Positions 55,817 to 64,000 of a stretch of DNA of 64,000 nt are shown one piece after another (position 1 is the stretch's first letter; each line of letters opens with the position of its first letter). The DNA is from Prosopocoilus inquinatus (Eukaryota; Arthropoda; Insecta; Coleoptera; Lucanidae). Under the pieces are notes generated by a model. The model had not been told where the DNA came from. It searched no databases and saw only the letters and a list, made by a program, of their open reading frames with translations. The DNA lies in contig CM069880.1 of assembly GCA_036172665.1 (NCBI GenBank), positions 5,024,501 through 5,088,500 on the forward strand. The letters run 5' to 3'. The translations under genes were made by a program, and so were the position numbers.

Positions 55817-56424
55817 TTCGTATCTCACATCGGAGTTACTGGAGTCCATCGTAACGTCAAATAACATGATAGATAATTAAGGATCGATTAGATACATCAC
55901 AGGAATAACGCTAATACGTGTTGTTTCGTTCAAAACTATTTCCAGCTTCCGCTGCGTCCGAAAATTTCGTATCTCACATCAGAGTAACTGGAGTCCATCG
56001 TAACGTCAAATAACATGATAGATAAGTAAGGATCGATTAGATACATCACAGGAACAATGCTAATACTTGTTGTTTCGTTCAAAACTATTTCCAGCTTCTG
56101 CTGAGTGCGAGAACTTCGTATCTCACATCAGAGTTACTGGAGTCCGTTGAAACGTCAAATAACATATTAGATAAGTAAGGATCGATTAGATACATCACAG
56201 GAACAACGCTAATACGTGTTATTTCGTTCAAAACTATTTCCAGCTTCCGCTGCGTCCGAAAACTTCGTATCTCACATCAGAGTTACTGTAGTCCATCGTA
56301 ACGCCAAATAACATGATAGATTAGTAAGGATCGATTAGATACATCACAGGAACAACGCTAATTCGTATTGTTTCGTTCAAAACTATTTCCAGCTTACGCT
56401 GTGTCCGAAAACTTCGTTTCTCAC
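55817..56424 (+). repeat. Terminal left-arm monomers before the inversion
   Basis: About four monomers of ordinary A and B type, not part of the 2,302 bp unit. They carry private changes such as aatacttg near 56.06 kb, gttactgtagtcc near 56.28 kb and aattcgtattg near 56.36 kb. The last one is cut at the orientation switch. Confidence 0.75.
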
Positions 56425-56450
56425 CTCGCACTCAGCAGAAGCTGGAAATA
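56401..56450. other. Orientation-switch (inversion) junction within the satellite
   Basis: The left arm runs to cttcgtttctcac at 56,412-56,424. The next bases, ctcgcactcagcagaagctgg from 56,425, are the reverse complement of the monomer segment ccagctt..gctgagtgcgag. The change thus falls within one monomer, just after the constant tctcac element, with no foreign bases between. The monomer core on each side can pair as an imperfect inverted repeat around a short centre: the left side keeps about 15 extra bases (the aacttcgtttctcac part) that the right side lacks. The two flanks belong to different variants (type A-like on the left, gtgcgag type B-like on the right), so this is not a perfect fold-back palindrome. 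Confidence 0.93.
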
Positions 56451-56451
56451 G

Positions 56452-57545
56452 CTTTGAACGAAACAACACTTATTAGCATTGTTCCTGTGATGTATCTAAT
56501 CGATCCTTACATATCTATCATGTTTTATTGACGTTACGATGGACTCCAGTAACTCTGATGTGATGTAAGAAGTTTTCATACGCAGCGGAAGCTGGAAACA
56601 GTCTTGAACGAAATATCACTTATTAACGTAGTTCCTGTGATGTATCTAATCGATCCTTACTTATCTACTATGTTATTTGACGTTTCAACGTACCCCAGTA
56701 ACTCTGATGTGAGATACGAAGTTCTCGCACTCAGCAGAAGCTGGAAATAATTTTGAACGAAACAACACGTATTAGCATTGTTCCTGTGATGTATCTAATC
56801 GATCCTTACTTATCTATCATGTTATTTGACGTTACGATGGACTCCAGTTTCTCTGATATGAGATACGAAGTTTTCGGACGCAGCGGAAGCTGGAAATAGT
56901 TTTGAACGAAATAACACTATTAGCGTTGTTCCTGTGATGTATCTAATCGATCCTTACTTATCTTATATGTTATTTGACGTTTCAACGGACTCCAGTAACT
57001 CTGATGTGAGATACGAAGTTTTCGGAATCAGCGGAAGCTGGAAATAGTTTTGAACGAAATAACACGTATTAGCGTTGTTCCTGTGATATATCTAATCGAT
57101 CCTTACTTATCTGATATGTTATTTGACGTCTCAACGGACTCCAGTAACTCTGATGTGAGATACGAAGTTCTCGCACCCAGCAGAAGCTGGAAATAGTTTT
57201 GAACGAAACAACACGTATTAGCATTGTTCCTGTGATATATCTAATCGATCCTTACTTATCTATCATGTTATTTGAAGTTACGATGGACTCCAGTAACTCT
57301 GATGTGAGATACGAAGCTTTCGGACGCAGCGGATGCTGGAAATAGTTTTGAACGAAACGGCACGTATTAACGTTGTTCCTGTGATGTATCTAATCGATCC
57401 TTACTTAAATATCATGTTATCTGACGTTACGATATACTCAAGTAACTCTGATGTGAGATACGAAGCTTTCGGACGCAGCAGAAGCTGGAAATAGTTTTGA
57501 ACGAAACAACACGTATTAGCGTTGTTCGTGTGATGTATCTAATCG
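56452..57545 (-). repeat. Right-arm segment duplicated 2,313 bp downstream (copy 1)
   Basis: The odd variant tgatgtaagaagttttcata at 56,561 recurs at 58,874, and cacccag at 57,174 recurs at 59,487, both 2,313 bp apart. 2,313 equals 15 x 149 + 78, where 78 is the truncated monomer at 57,956-58,033. Copy 1 begins within about 30 bases of the inversion junction. In its last part the distance falls to 2,164 (acttaaatatc 57,403 with 59,567), so copy 2 lacks one monomer. Confidence 0.85.
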
Positions 57546-58555
57546 ATCCTAACTTATCTACTATGTTATTTGACGTTACGATGGACTCCAGTAACTCTGA
57601 TGTGAGATAGGAAGTTCTCGAACTCAGCAGAAGCTGGAAATAGGTTTGAACGAAACAACACGTATTAGCGTTGTTCCTGTGATGTATCTAATCGATCCTT
57701 ACTTATCTATCATGTTATTTGAAGTTACGATGGGCTCCAGTAACTCTGATGTGAGATATGAAGTTTTCGGACTCAGCGGAAGCTGGAAATAGTTTTGAAC
57801 GAAACAACACGTATCAGCGTTATTCCTGTGATGTATCTAATCGATCCTTACTTATCTATCATGTTATTTGACGTTACGATGGACTCCAGTAACTCTGATG
57901 TGAGATGCGAAATTTTCGGACGCAGCGGAAGCTGGAAATAGTTTTGAACGAGACAACACGTATTAGCGTTATTCCTGTAATGTATCTAATCGATCCTTCC
58001 TTATCTATCACGTTATTTGACGTTACGTTAACAACACGTATTAGCGTTGTTCGTGTGATGTATCTAATCGATCCTTACTTATCTACTATGTTATTTGACG
58101 TTACGATGGACTCCAGTAACTCTGATGTGAGATACGAAGTTCTCGAACTCAGCAGAAGCTGGAAATAGGTTTGAACGAAACAACACGTATTAGCGTTGTT
58201 CCTGTGATGTATCTAATCGATCCTTACTTATCTATCATGTTATTTGAAGTTACGATGGGCTCCAGTAACTCTGATGTGAGATACGAAGTTTTCGGACGCA
58301 GCGGAAGCTGGAAATAGTTTTGAACGAAACAACACTTATCAGCGTTATTCCTGTGATGTATCTAATCGATCCTTACTTATCTATCATGTTATTTGACATT
58401 ACGATGGACTCCAGTAACTCTGATGTGAGATGCGAAATTTTCGGACGCAGCGGAAGCTGGAAATAGTTTTGAACGAAACAACACGTATTAGCGTTATTCC
58501 TGTGATGTATCTAATCGATCCTTGCTTATCTAATATGTTATTTGACGTTTCAACG
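57506..58555 (-). repeat. 525 bp tandem duplication joined by a 78 bp truncated monomer
   Basis: The gggctcc variant at 57,732 recurs at 58,257, and gatgcgaaattttcgg near 57,904 recurs near 58,429, both 525 bp apart (3 x 149 + 78). The truncated monomer lies between acacg at 57,956 and acacg at 58,034. Its junction reads gacgttacgttaacaacacg at about 58,030, and the sequence to the right matches that starting near 57,506. This is a direct view of an out-of-register exchange. Part of the same segment also matches 61.5-62.1 kb at a distance of 4,101 bp. Confidence 0.85.
57956..58033 (-). repeat. Truncated 78 bp monomer
   Basis: Spacing between two acacgtattagcg words is 78 instead of 149 bp, so 71 bp are missing. 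Its loss of the region after gacgttacg fuses two reading frames and creates an 87-codon open frame, the longest in the window, which is not evidence of a gene. Confidence 0.92.
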
Positions 58556-58764
58556 AACTCCAGCAACTCAGATGTGAGATACGAAGTTCTCGCACTCAGC
58601 AGAAGCTGGAAATAGCTTTGAAAGAAACAACACCTATTAGCGTTGTTCCTGTGATGTATCTAATCGATCCTTACTTGTGTACTATGTTATTTGACGTTTC
58701 AACGGACTCCAGTAACTCTGATGTGAGATACTTAGTTTTCGGACGCAGCGGAAGCTGGAAATAG

Positions 58765-59709
58765 TTTTGAACGAAACAACACTTATTAGCATTGTTCCTG
58801 TGATGTATCTAATCGATCCTTACATATCTATCATGTTTTATTGACGTTACGATGGACTCCAGTAACTCTGATGTGATGTAAGAAGTTTTCATACGCAGCG
58901 GAAGCTGGAAACAGTCTTGAACGAAATATCACTTATTAACGTAGTTCCTGTGATGTATCTAATCGATCCTTACTTATCTACTATGTTATTTGAGGTTTCA
59001 ACGTACCCCAGTAACTCTGATGTGAGATACGAAGTTCTCGCACTCAGCAGAAGCTGGAAATAATTTTGAACGAAACAACACGTATTAGCATTGTTCCTGT
59101 GATGTATCTAATCGATCCTTACTTATCTATCATGTTATTTGACGTTACGATGGACTCCAGTTTCTCTGATATGAGATACGAAGTTTTCGGACGCAGCGGA
59201 AGCTGGAAATAGTTTTGAACGAAATAACACTATTAGCGTTGTTCCTGTGATGTATCTAATCGATCCTTACTTATCTTATATGTTATTTGACGTTTCAACG
59301 GACTCCAGTAACTCTGATGTGAGATACGAAGTTTTCGGCATCAGCGGAAGCTGGAAATAGTTTTGAACGAAATAACACGTATTAGCGTTGTTCCTGTGAT
59401 ATATCTAATCGATCCTTACTTATCTAATATGTTATTTGACGTCTCAACGGACTCCAGTAACTCTGATGTGAGATACGAAGTCCTCGCACCCAGCAGAAGC
59501 TGGAAATAGTTTTGAACGAAATAACACGTATTAGCGTTGTTCCTGTGATGTATCTAATCGATCCTTACTTAAATATCATGTTATCTGACGTTACGATATA
59601 CTCAAGTAACTCTGATGTGAGATACGAAGCTTTCGGACGCAGCAGAAGCTGGAAATAGTTTTGAACGAAACAACACGTATTAGCGTTGTTCGTGTGATGT
59701 ATCTAATCG
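58765..59709 (-). repeat. Right-arm segment, copy 2 of the 2,313 bp duplication
   Basis: Partner of 56.45-57.55 kb with a one-monomer deletion near 59.5 kb. It ends where the text changes to cttatctaatatatttattg. Confidence 0.85.
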
Positions 59710-59829
59710 ATCCTTACTTATCTAATATATTTATTGACGTTCCAACGGACTAAAGTAACTCTGATGTGAGATACGAAGTTCTCGCACTCAGCAGAAGCTG
59801 GAAATAGTTTTGAACGAAACAACACGTAT

Positions 59830-61010
59830 TAGCATTGTTCCTGTGATGTATCTAATCGATCCTTACTTATCTATCATGTTATTTGACGTTACGATGGACT
59901 CCAGTAACTCTGATGTGAGATACGAAGTTTTCGGACGCAGCGGAAACTGGAAATAGTTTTGAACGAAATAACACTTATTAGCGTTGTTCCTGTGATGTAT
60001 CTAATCGATCCTTACTTATCTAATATGTTATTTGACGTTTCAACGGACTCCAGTAACTCTGATGTGAGATACGAAGTTTTCGGACGCAGCGGAAGCTGGA
60101 AATAGTTTTGAACGAAATAACACGTATTAGCGTTGTTCCTGTGATATATCTAATCGATCCTTACTTATCTAATATGTTATTTGACGTTTCAACGGACTCC
60201 AGTAACTCTGATGTGAGATACGAATTTCTCGCACTCAGCAGAAGCTGGAAATAGTTTTGAACGAAACAACACGTATTAGCGTTGTTCCTGTGATGTATCT
60301 AATCGATCCTTACTTATCTAATATGTTATTTGACGTTTCAACGGACTCCAGTAACTCTGATGTGAGATACGAAGTTCTCGCACTCAGCAGAAGCTGGAAA
60401 TAGTTTTGAACGAAACAACACGTATTGGCATTGTTCCTGTGATGTATCTAATCGATCCTTACTTATCTATCATGTTATTTGACGTTGCGATGGACTCCAG
60501 TAACTCTGATGTGAGATACGAAGTTTTCGGACGCAGCGGAAGCTGGAAATAGTTTTGAACGAAATAGCACGTATTAGCGTTGTTCCTGTGATGTATCTAA
60601 TCGATCCTTACTTATCTATCATGTTATTTGACGTTACGATGGACTCCAGTGTCTCTGATGTGAGATACGAAGTTTTCGGACGCAGCGGAAGCTGGAAATA
60701 GTTTTGAACGAAATAACACTTATTAGCGTTGTTCCTGTGATGTATCTAATCGATCCTTACTTATCTAATATGTTATTTGACGTTTCAACGGACTCCAGTA
60801 ACTCTGATGTGAGATACGAAGTTTTCGGACGCAGCGGAAGCTGGAAATAGTTTTGAACGAAATAACACGTATTAGCGTTGTTCCTGTGATATATCTAATC
60901 GATCCTTACTTATCTAATATGTTATTTGACGTTTCAACGGACTCCAGTAACTCTGATGTGAGATACGAAGTTCTCGCACTCAGCAGAAGCTGGAAATAGT
61001 TTTGAACGAA
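59830..61010 (-). repeat. Five-monomer (745 bp) periodic stretch
   Basis: The variant acacttatta at 59,971 recurs at 60,716, 745 bp apart (5 x 149), with similar flanking monomers. Copies are less alike than those at 62.3-63.8 kb, so the boundary is approximate. Confidence 0.6.
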
Positions 61011-61499
61011 ACAACACGTATTAGCATTGTTCCTGTGATATATCTAATCGATCCTTACTTAAATATCATGTTACCTGACGTTACGATATACTCAAGTAAC
61101 TCTGATGTGAGATACGAAGCTTTCGGACGCAGCACAAGCTGGAAATAGATTTGAATGAAACAACACGTATTAGCGTTGTTCGTGTGATGTATCTAATCGA
61201 TCCTTACTTATCTATCATGTTATTTGAAGTTACGATGGACTCCGGTAACTCTGATGTGAGATACGAAGCTCTCGGACGCAGCAGAAGCTGGAAATAGTTT
61301 TGAACCAAACAACACGTATTAGCGTTGTACCTGTGATGTATCTAATCGATCCTTACTTATCTAATATGTTATTTGACGTTTCAACGGACTCCAGTAACTC
61401 TGAAGTGAGATACGATGTTCTCGCACTCAGCAGAAGCTGGAAATAGTTTTGAACGAAACAACACGTATTAGCGTTGTTCCTGTGATGTATCTAATCGAT

Positions 61500-62120
61500 C
61501 CTTACTTAAATATCATGTTATCTGACGTTACGATATACTCAAGTAACTCTGATGTGAGATACGAAGCTTTCGGACGCAGCAGAAGCTGGAAATAGTTTTG
61601 AACGAAACAACACGTATTAGCGTTGTTCGTGTGATGTATCTAATCGATCCCTACTTATCTACTATGTTATTTGACGTTACGATGGACTCCAGTAACTCTG
61701 ATGCGAGATACGAAGTTCTCGAACTCAGCAGAAGCTGGAAATAGGTTTGAACGAAACAACACTTATTAGCGTTGTCCCTGTGATGTATCTAATCGATCCT
61801 TACTCATCCATCATGTTATTTGAAGTTACTATGGGCTCCAGTAACTCTGATGTGAGATACGAAGTTTTCGGACGCAGCGGAAGCTGGAAATAGTTTTGAA
61901 CGAAACAACACGTATCAGCGTTATTCCTGTGATGTATCTAATCGATCCTTACTTATCTATCATGTTATTTGACGTTACGATGGTCTCCAGTAACTCTGAT
62001 GTGAGATGCGAAATTTTCGGACGCAGCGGAAGCTGGAAATAGTTTTGAACGAAACAACACGTATTAGCGTTATTCCTGTGATGTATCTAATCGATCCTTG
62101 CTTATCTATCACGTTATTTG
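61500..62120 (-). repeat. Right-arm copy of 57.40-58.02 kb at 4,101 bp
   Basis: Acttaaatatc at 57,403 pairs with 61,504, gggctcc at 57,732 with 61,833, and gatgcgaaattttcgg near 57,904 with about 62,005, all 4,101 bp apart. Here the monomer that is truncated at 58.03 kb is intact, so this copy shows the state before the 78 bp truncation. Confidence 0.8.
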
Positions 62121-62290
62121 ACGTTACGATGGACTCCAGTAACTCTGATGTGAGAAACGAAGTTTTCGGACACAGCGGAAGTTGGAAATAGTTTTGAACG
62201 AAATAACACGTATTAGCGTTGTTCCTGTGATGTATCTAATCGATCCTTACTTATCTAATATGTTATTTGACGTTTCAACGAACTCCAGCA

Positions 62291-63035
62291 ACTCAGATGT
62301 GAGATACGAAGTTCTCGCACTCAGCAGAAGCTGGAAATAGCTTTGAAAGAAACAACACGTATTAGCGTTGTTCCTGTGATGTATCTAATAGATCCTTACT
62401 TGTGTATTATGTTATTTGACGTTTCAACGGACTCCGGTAACTCTGATGTGAGATACGAAGTTTTCGGACGCAGCGGAAGCTGGAAATAGTTTTGAACGAA
62501 ATAACACGTATTAGCGTTGTTCCTGTGATTTATCTAATCGATCCTTACTTATCTAATATGTTATTTGACGTTTCAACGGACTCCAGTAACTCTGATGTGA
62601 GATACGAAGTTCTCGCACTCATCAGAAGCTGGAAATAGTTTTGAACGGAACCACACGTATTGGCATTGTTCCTGTGATGTATCTAATCGATCCTTACTTA
62701 TCTATCATGTTATTTGACGTTACGATGGACTCCAGTAACTCTGATGTGAGATACGAAGTTTTCGGACGCAGCGGAAGCTGGAAATAGTTTTGGACGAAAT
62801 AACACGTATTAGCGTTGTTCCTGTGATGTATCTAATCGATCCTTACTTATCTAATATGTTAATTGACGTTCCAATGGACTCCAGTACCTCTGATGTGAGA
62901 TACGAAGTTCTCGCACTCAGCAGAAGCTGGAAATAGTTTTGAACGAAACAACACGTATTAGCATTGTTCCTGTGATGTATCTAATCGATCCTTACTTATC
63001 TAATATGTTCTTTGACGTTTCAACGGACTCCAGTA
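62291..63035 (-). repeat. 745 bp (five-monomer) higher-order unit, copy 1
   Basis: Ctttgaaaga at 62,341 recurs at 63,086 and gaacggaacc at 62,643 recurs at 63,388, both 745 bp apart (5 x 149 exactly). The gttaattgacgttcc and gtacctctg variants near 62.87 kb also recur near 63.61 kb. One difference is cactcatcag in copy 1 against cactcagcag in copy 2. Confidence 0.88.
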
Positions 63036-63780
63036 ACTCAGATGTGAGATACGAAGTTCTCGCACTCAGCAGAAGCTGGAAATAGCTTTGAAAGAAACAA
63101 CACGTATTAGCGTTGTTCCTGTGATGTATCTAATAGATCCTTACTTGTGTACTATGTTATTTGACGTTTCAACGGACTCCGGTAACTCTGATGTGAGATA
63201 CGAAGTTTTCGGACGCAGCGGAAGCTGGAAATAGTTTTGAACGAAATAACACGTATTAGCGTTGTTCCTGTGATTTATCTAATCGATCCTTACTTATCTA
63301 ATATGTTATTTGACGTTTCAACGGACTCCAGTAACTCTGATGTGAGATACGAAGTTCTCGCACTCAGCAGAAGCTGGAAATAGTTTTGAACGGAACCACA
63401 CGTATTGGCATTGTTCCTGTGATGTATCTAATCGATCCTTACTTATCTATCATGTTATTTGACGTTACGATGGACTCCAGTAACTCTGATGTGAGATACG
63501 AAGTTTTCGGACGCAGCGGAAGCTGGAAATAGTTTTGGACGAAATAACACGTATTAGCGTTGTTCCTGTGATGTATCTAATCGATCCTTACTTATCTAAT
63601 ATGTTAATTGACGTTCCAATGGACTCCAGTACCTCTGATGTGAGATACGAAGTTCTCGCACTCAGCAGAAGCTGGAAATAGTTTTGAACGAAACAACACG
63701 TATTAGCATTGTTCCTGTGATGTATCTAATCGATCCTTACTTATCTAATATGTTCTTTGACGTTTCAACGGACTCCAGTA
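63036..63780 (-). repeat. 745 bp (five-monomer) higher-order unit, copy 2
   Basis: Head-to-tail copy of the preceding unit. After about 63.78 kb the text no longer follows the unit (actctgatg in place of actcagatg, then cactcatcag), though it remains satellite to the window edge. Confidence 0.88.
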
Positions 63781-64000
63781 ACTCTGATGTGAGATACGAA
63801 GTTCTCGCACTCATCAGAAGCTGGAAATAGTTTTGAACGAAATAACACGTATTAGCGTTGTTCCTGTGATGTATTTAATCGATCCTTACTTATCTAATAT
63901 GTTAATTGACGTTCCAACGGACTCCAGTAACTCTGATGTGAGATATGAAGTTCTCGATCTCAGCAGAAGCTGGAAATAGTTTTGAACGAGACAACACGTA

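Larger units (their letters stand above)
1..56424 (+). repeat. Left arm of satellite array, 149 bp monomers, direct orientation
   Basis: The start of the monomer (word gatacatcac) recurs at 1, 150, 299 and 448, giving a period of 149 bp, and this continues to about 56.42 kb (about 379 monomers). The most constant parts are the stretch around ttcgttcaaaactatttcc (offsets 35-53), the tctcacatc region (82-90) and the gataagtaaggatcgatta tail (131-149). Variation is concentrated at offsets about 12-23, 59-74, 90-96 and 106-127. A hand count of the first monomer gives about 40% G+C. No unique sequence, transposon or gene interrupts the array. Strand is assigned only by the phase chosen here. The role is not shown by sequence; a heterochromatic or centromeric array is the likely setting, by analogy with satellites of this size. 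Confidence 0.97.
56425..64000 (-). repeat. Right arm of satellite array, same monomer in inverted orientation
   Basis: From about 56,425 to the end of the window the same 149 bp monomer appears as its reverse complement, about 51 copies. Diagnostic inverted words such as tgatgtatctaatcgatcc, gaagctggaaatag and gacgttacgatggactcc recur every 149 bp. The arm carries its own private variants, for example acttaaatatcatg at 57,403, 59,567 and 61,504, which I did not find as their complement in the left arm. It therefore looks independently evolved rather than a fresh mirror copy of the adjacent left arm. The array continues off the right edge. Confidence 0.96.

Noticed and set aside
56425..56425. 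Transposon insertion or terminal inverted repeat at the orientation switch
   Set aside because: No foreign sequence and no target-site duplication is present; both sides are satellite monomer.
4068..62191. Recurrent open reading frames of 61-62 codons (and one of 87) beginning MRNFRTQRK or similar
   Set aside because: They always lie on the same strand of the monomer, so they switch strand with the array at 56.4 kb. They depend on a chance ATG or GTG made by a monomer variant (gatgcgaaat or gtgatacgaag), and they end at the same stop in the next monomer. Since 149 is not a multiple of 3, the frame shifts every monomer and no longer protein is possible. The 87-codon frame exists only because of the 78 bp truncated monomer. 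No domain, codon signature or gene context supports coding.
1..64000. CRISPR array
   Set aside because: The repeats are 149 bp with no unique spacers; variation is scattered substitutions, not repeat-spacer structure.
1..64000. Tandem rRNA, tRNA or histone gene cluster
   Set aside because: The unit is too short and shows no tRNA, 5S or coding features; no internal promoter boxes of a 5S or tRNA gene were recognised.
1..64000. Tandem protein repeat gene (for example silk or antigen)
   Set aside because: All six frames are closed within about one to two monomers because 149 mod 3 is 2 and stops occur in every frame.

Overview
The whole 64 kb window is one block of eukaryotic satellite DNA. 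A single monomer of 149 bp is repeated about 430 times with no interruption that I can see. I find no gene, transposable element, tRNA, rRNA, CRISPR array or unique sequence. The monomer is about 40% G+C, carries roughly ten CpG sites, and is close to nucleosome length. This architecture fits pericentromeric, centromeric or other heterochromatic DNA of a eukaryote with good long-read assembly. I do not recognise the monomer, so I name no species and no satellite family.

Orientation divides the window in two. From 1 to about 56,424 every monomer reads in one direction (phase chosen here: start at the word gatacatcac). From about 56,425 to the end every monomer reads in the opposite direction. 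The switch happens inside one monomer, and the two arms are not mirror copies of each other beyond ordinary monomer similarity.

Higher-order structure comes from distance matching of rare variants and small indels. Main blocks: 1-5.2 kb, related to 17.9-21.9 kb; 5.2-15.2 kb, with type A and type B monomers often alternating and a 2,977 bp tandem unit at 10.4-15.2 kb; 15.46-28.9 kb, two near-identical tandem copies of a 6,701 bp unit; 28.5-33.2 kb, a second copy of 6.2-10.7 kb; 34.1-41.2 kb, two tandem copies of a 3,569 bp unit; 41.7-46.7 kb, a looser region; 46.8-49.9 kb, tandem units 1,639/1,788 bp apart; 50.4-55.8 kb, about 2.4 copies of a 2,302 bp unit that carries a 67 bp truncated monomer; then the inversion; then the right arm with its own 2,313, 525 and 745 bp periods.

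The period lengths are explained by monomer counts plus or minus the indels seen inside them (for example 6,701 = 45 x 149 - 4). This supports array growth by unequal exchange, mostly in register, with occasional out-of-register junctions that leave truncated monomers. Short open reading frames of 61-87 codons recur, but they are by-products of the repeat and I do not treat them as genes. Block edges are read by eye and are good to within a few tens of bases; distances between marker variants are exact.
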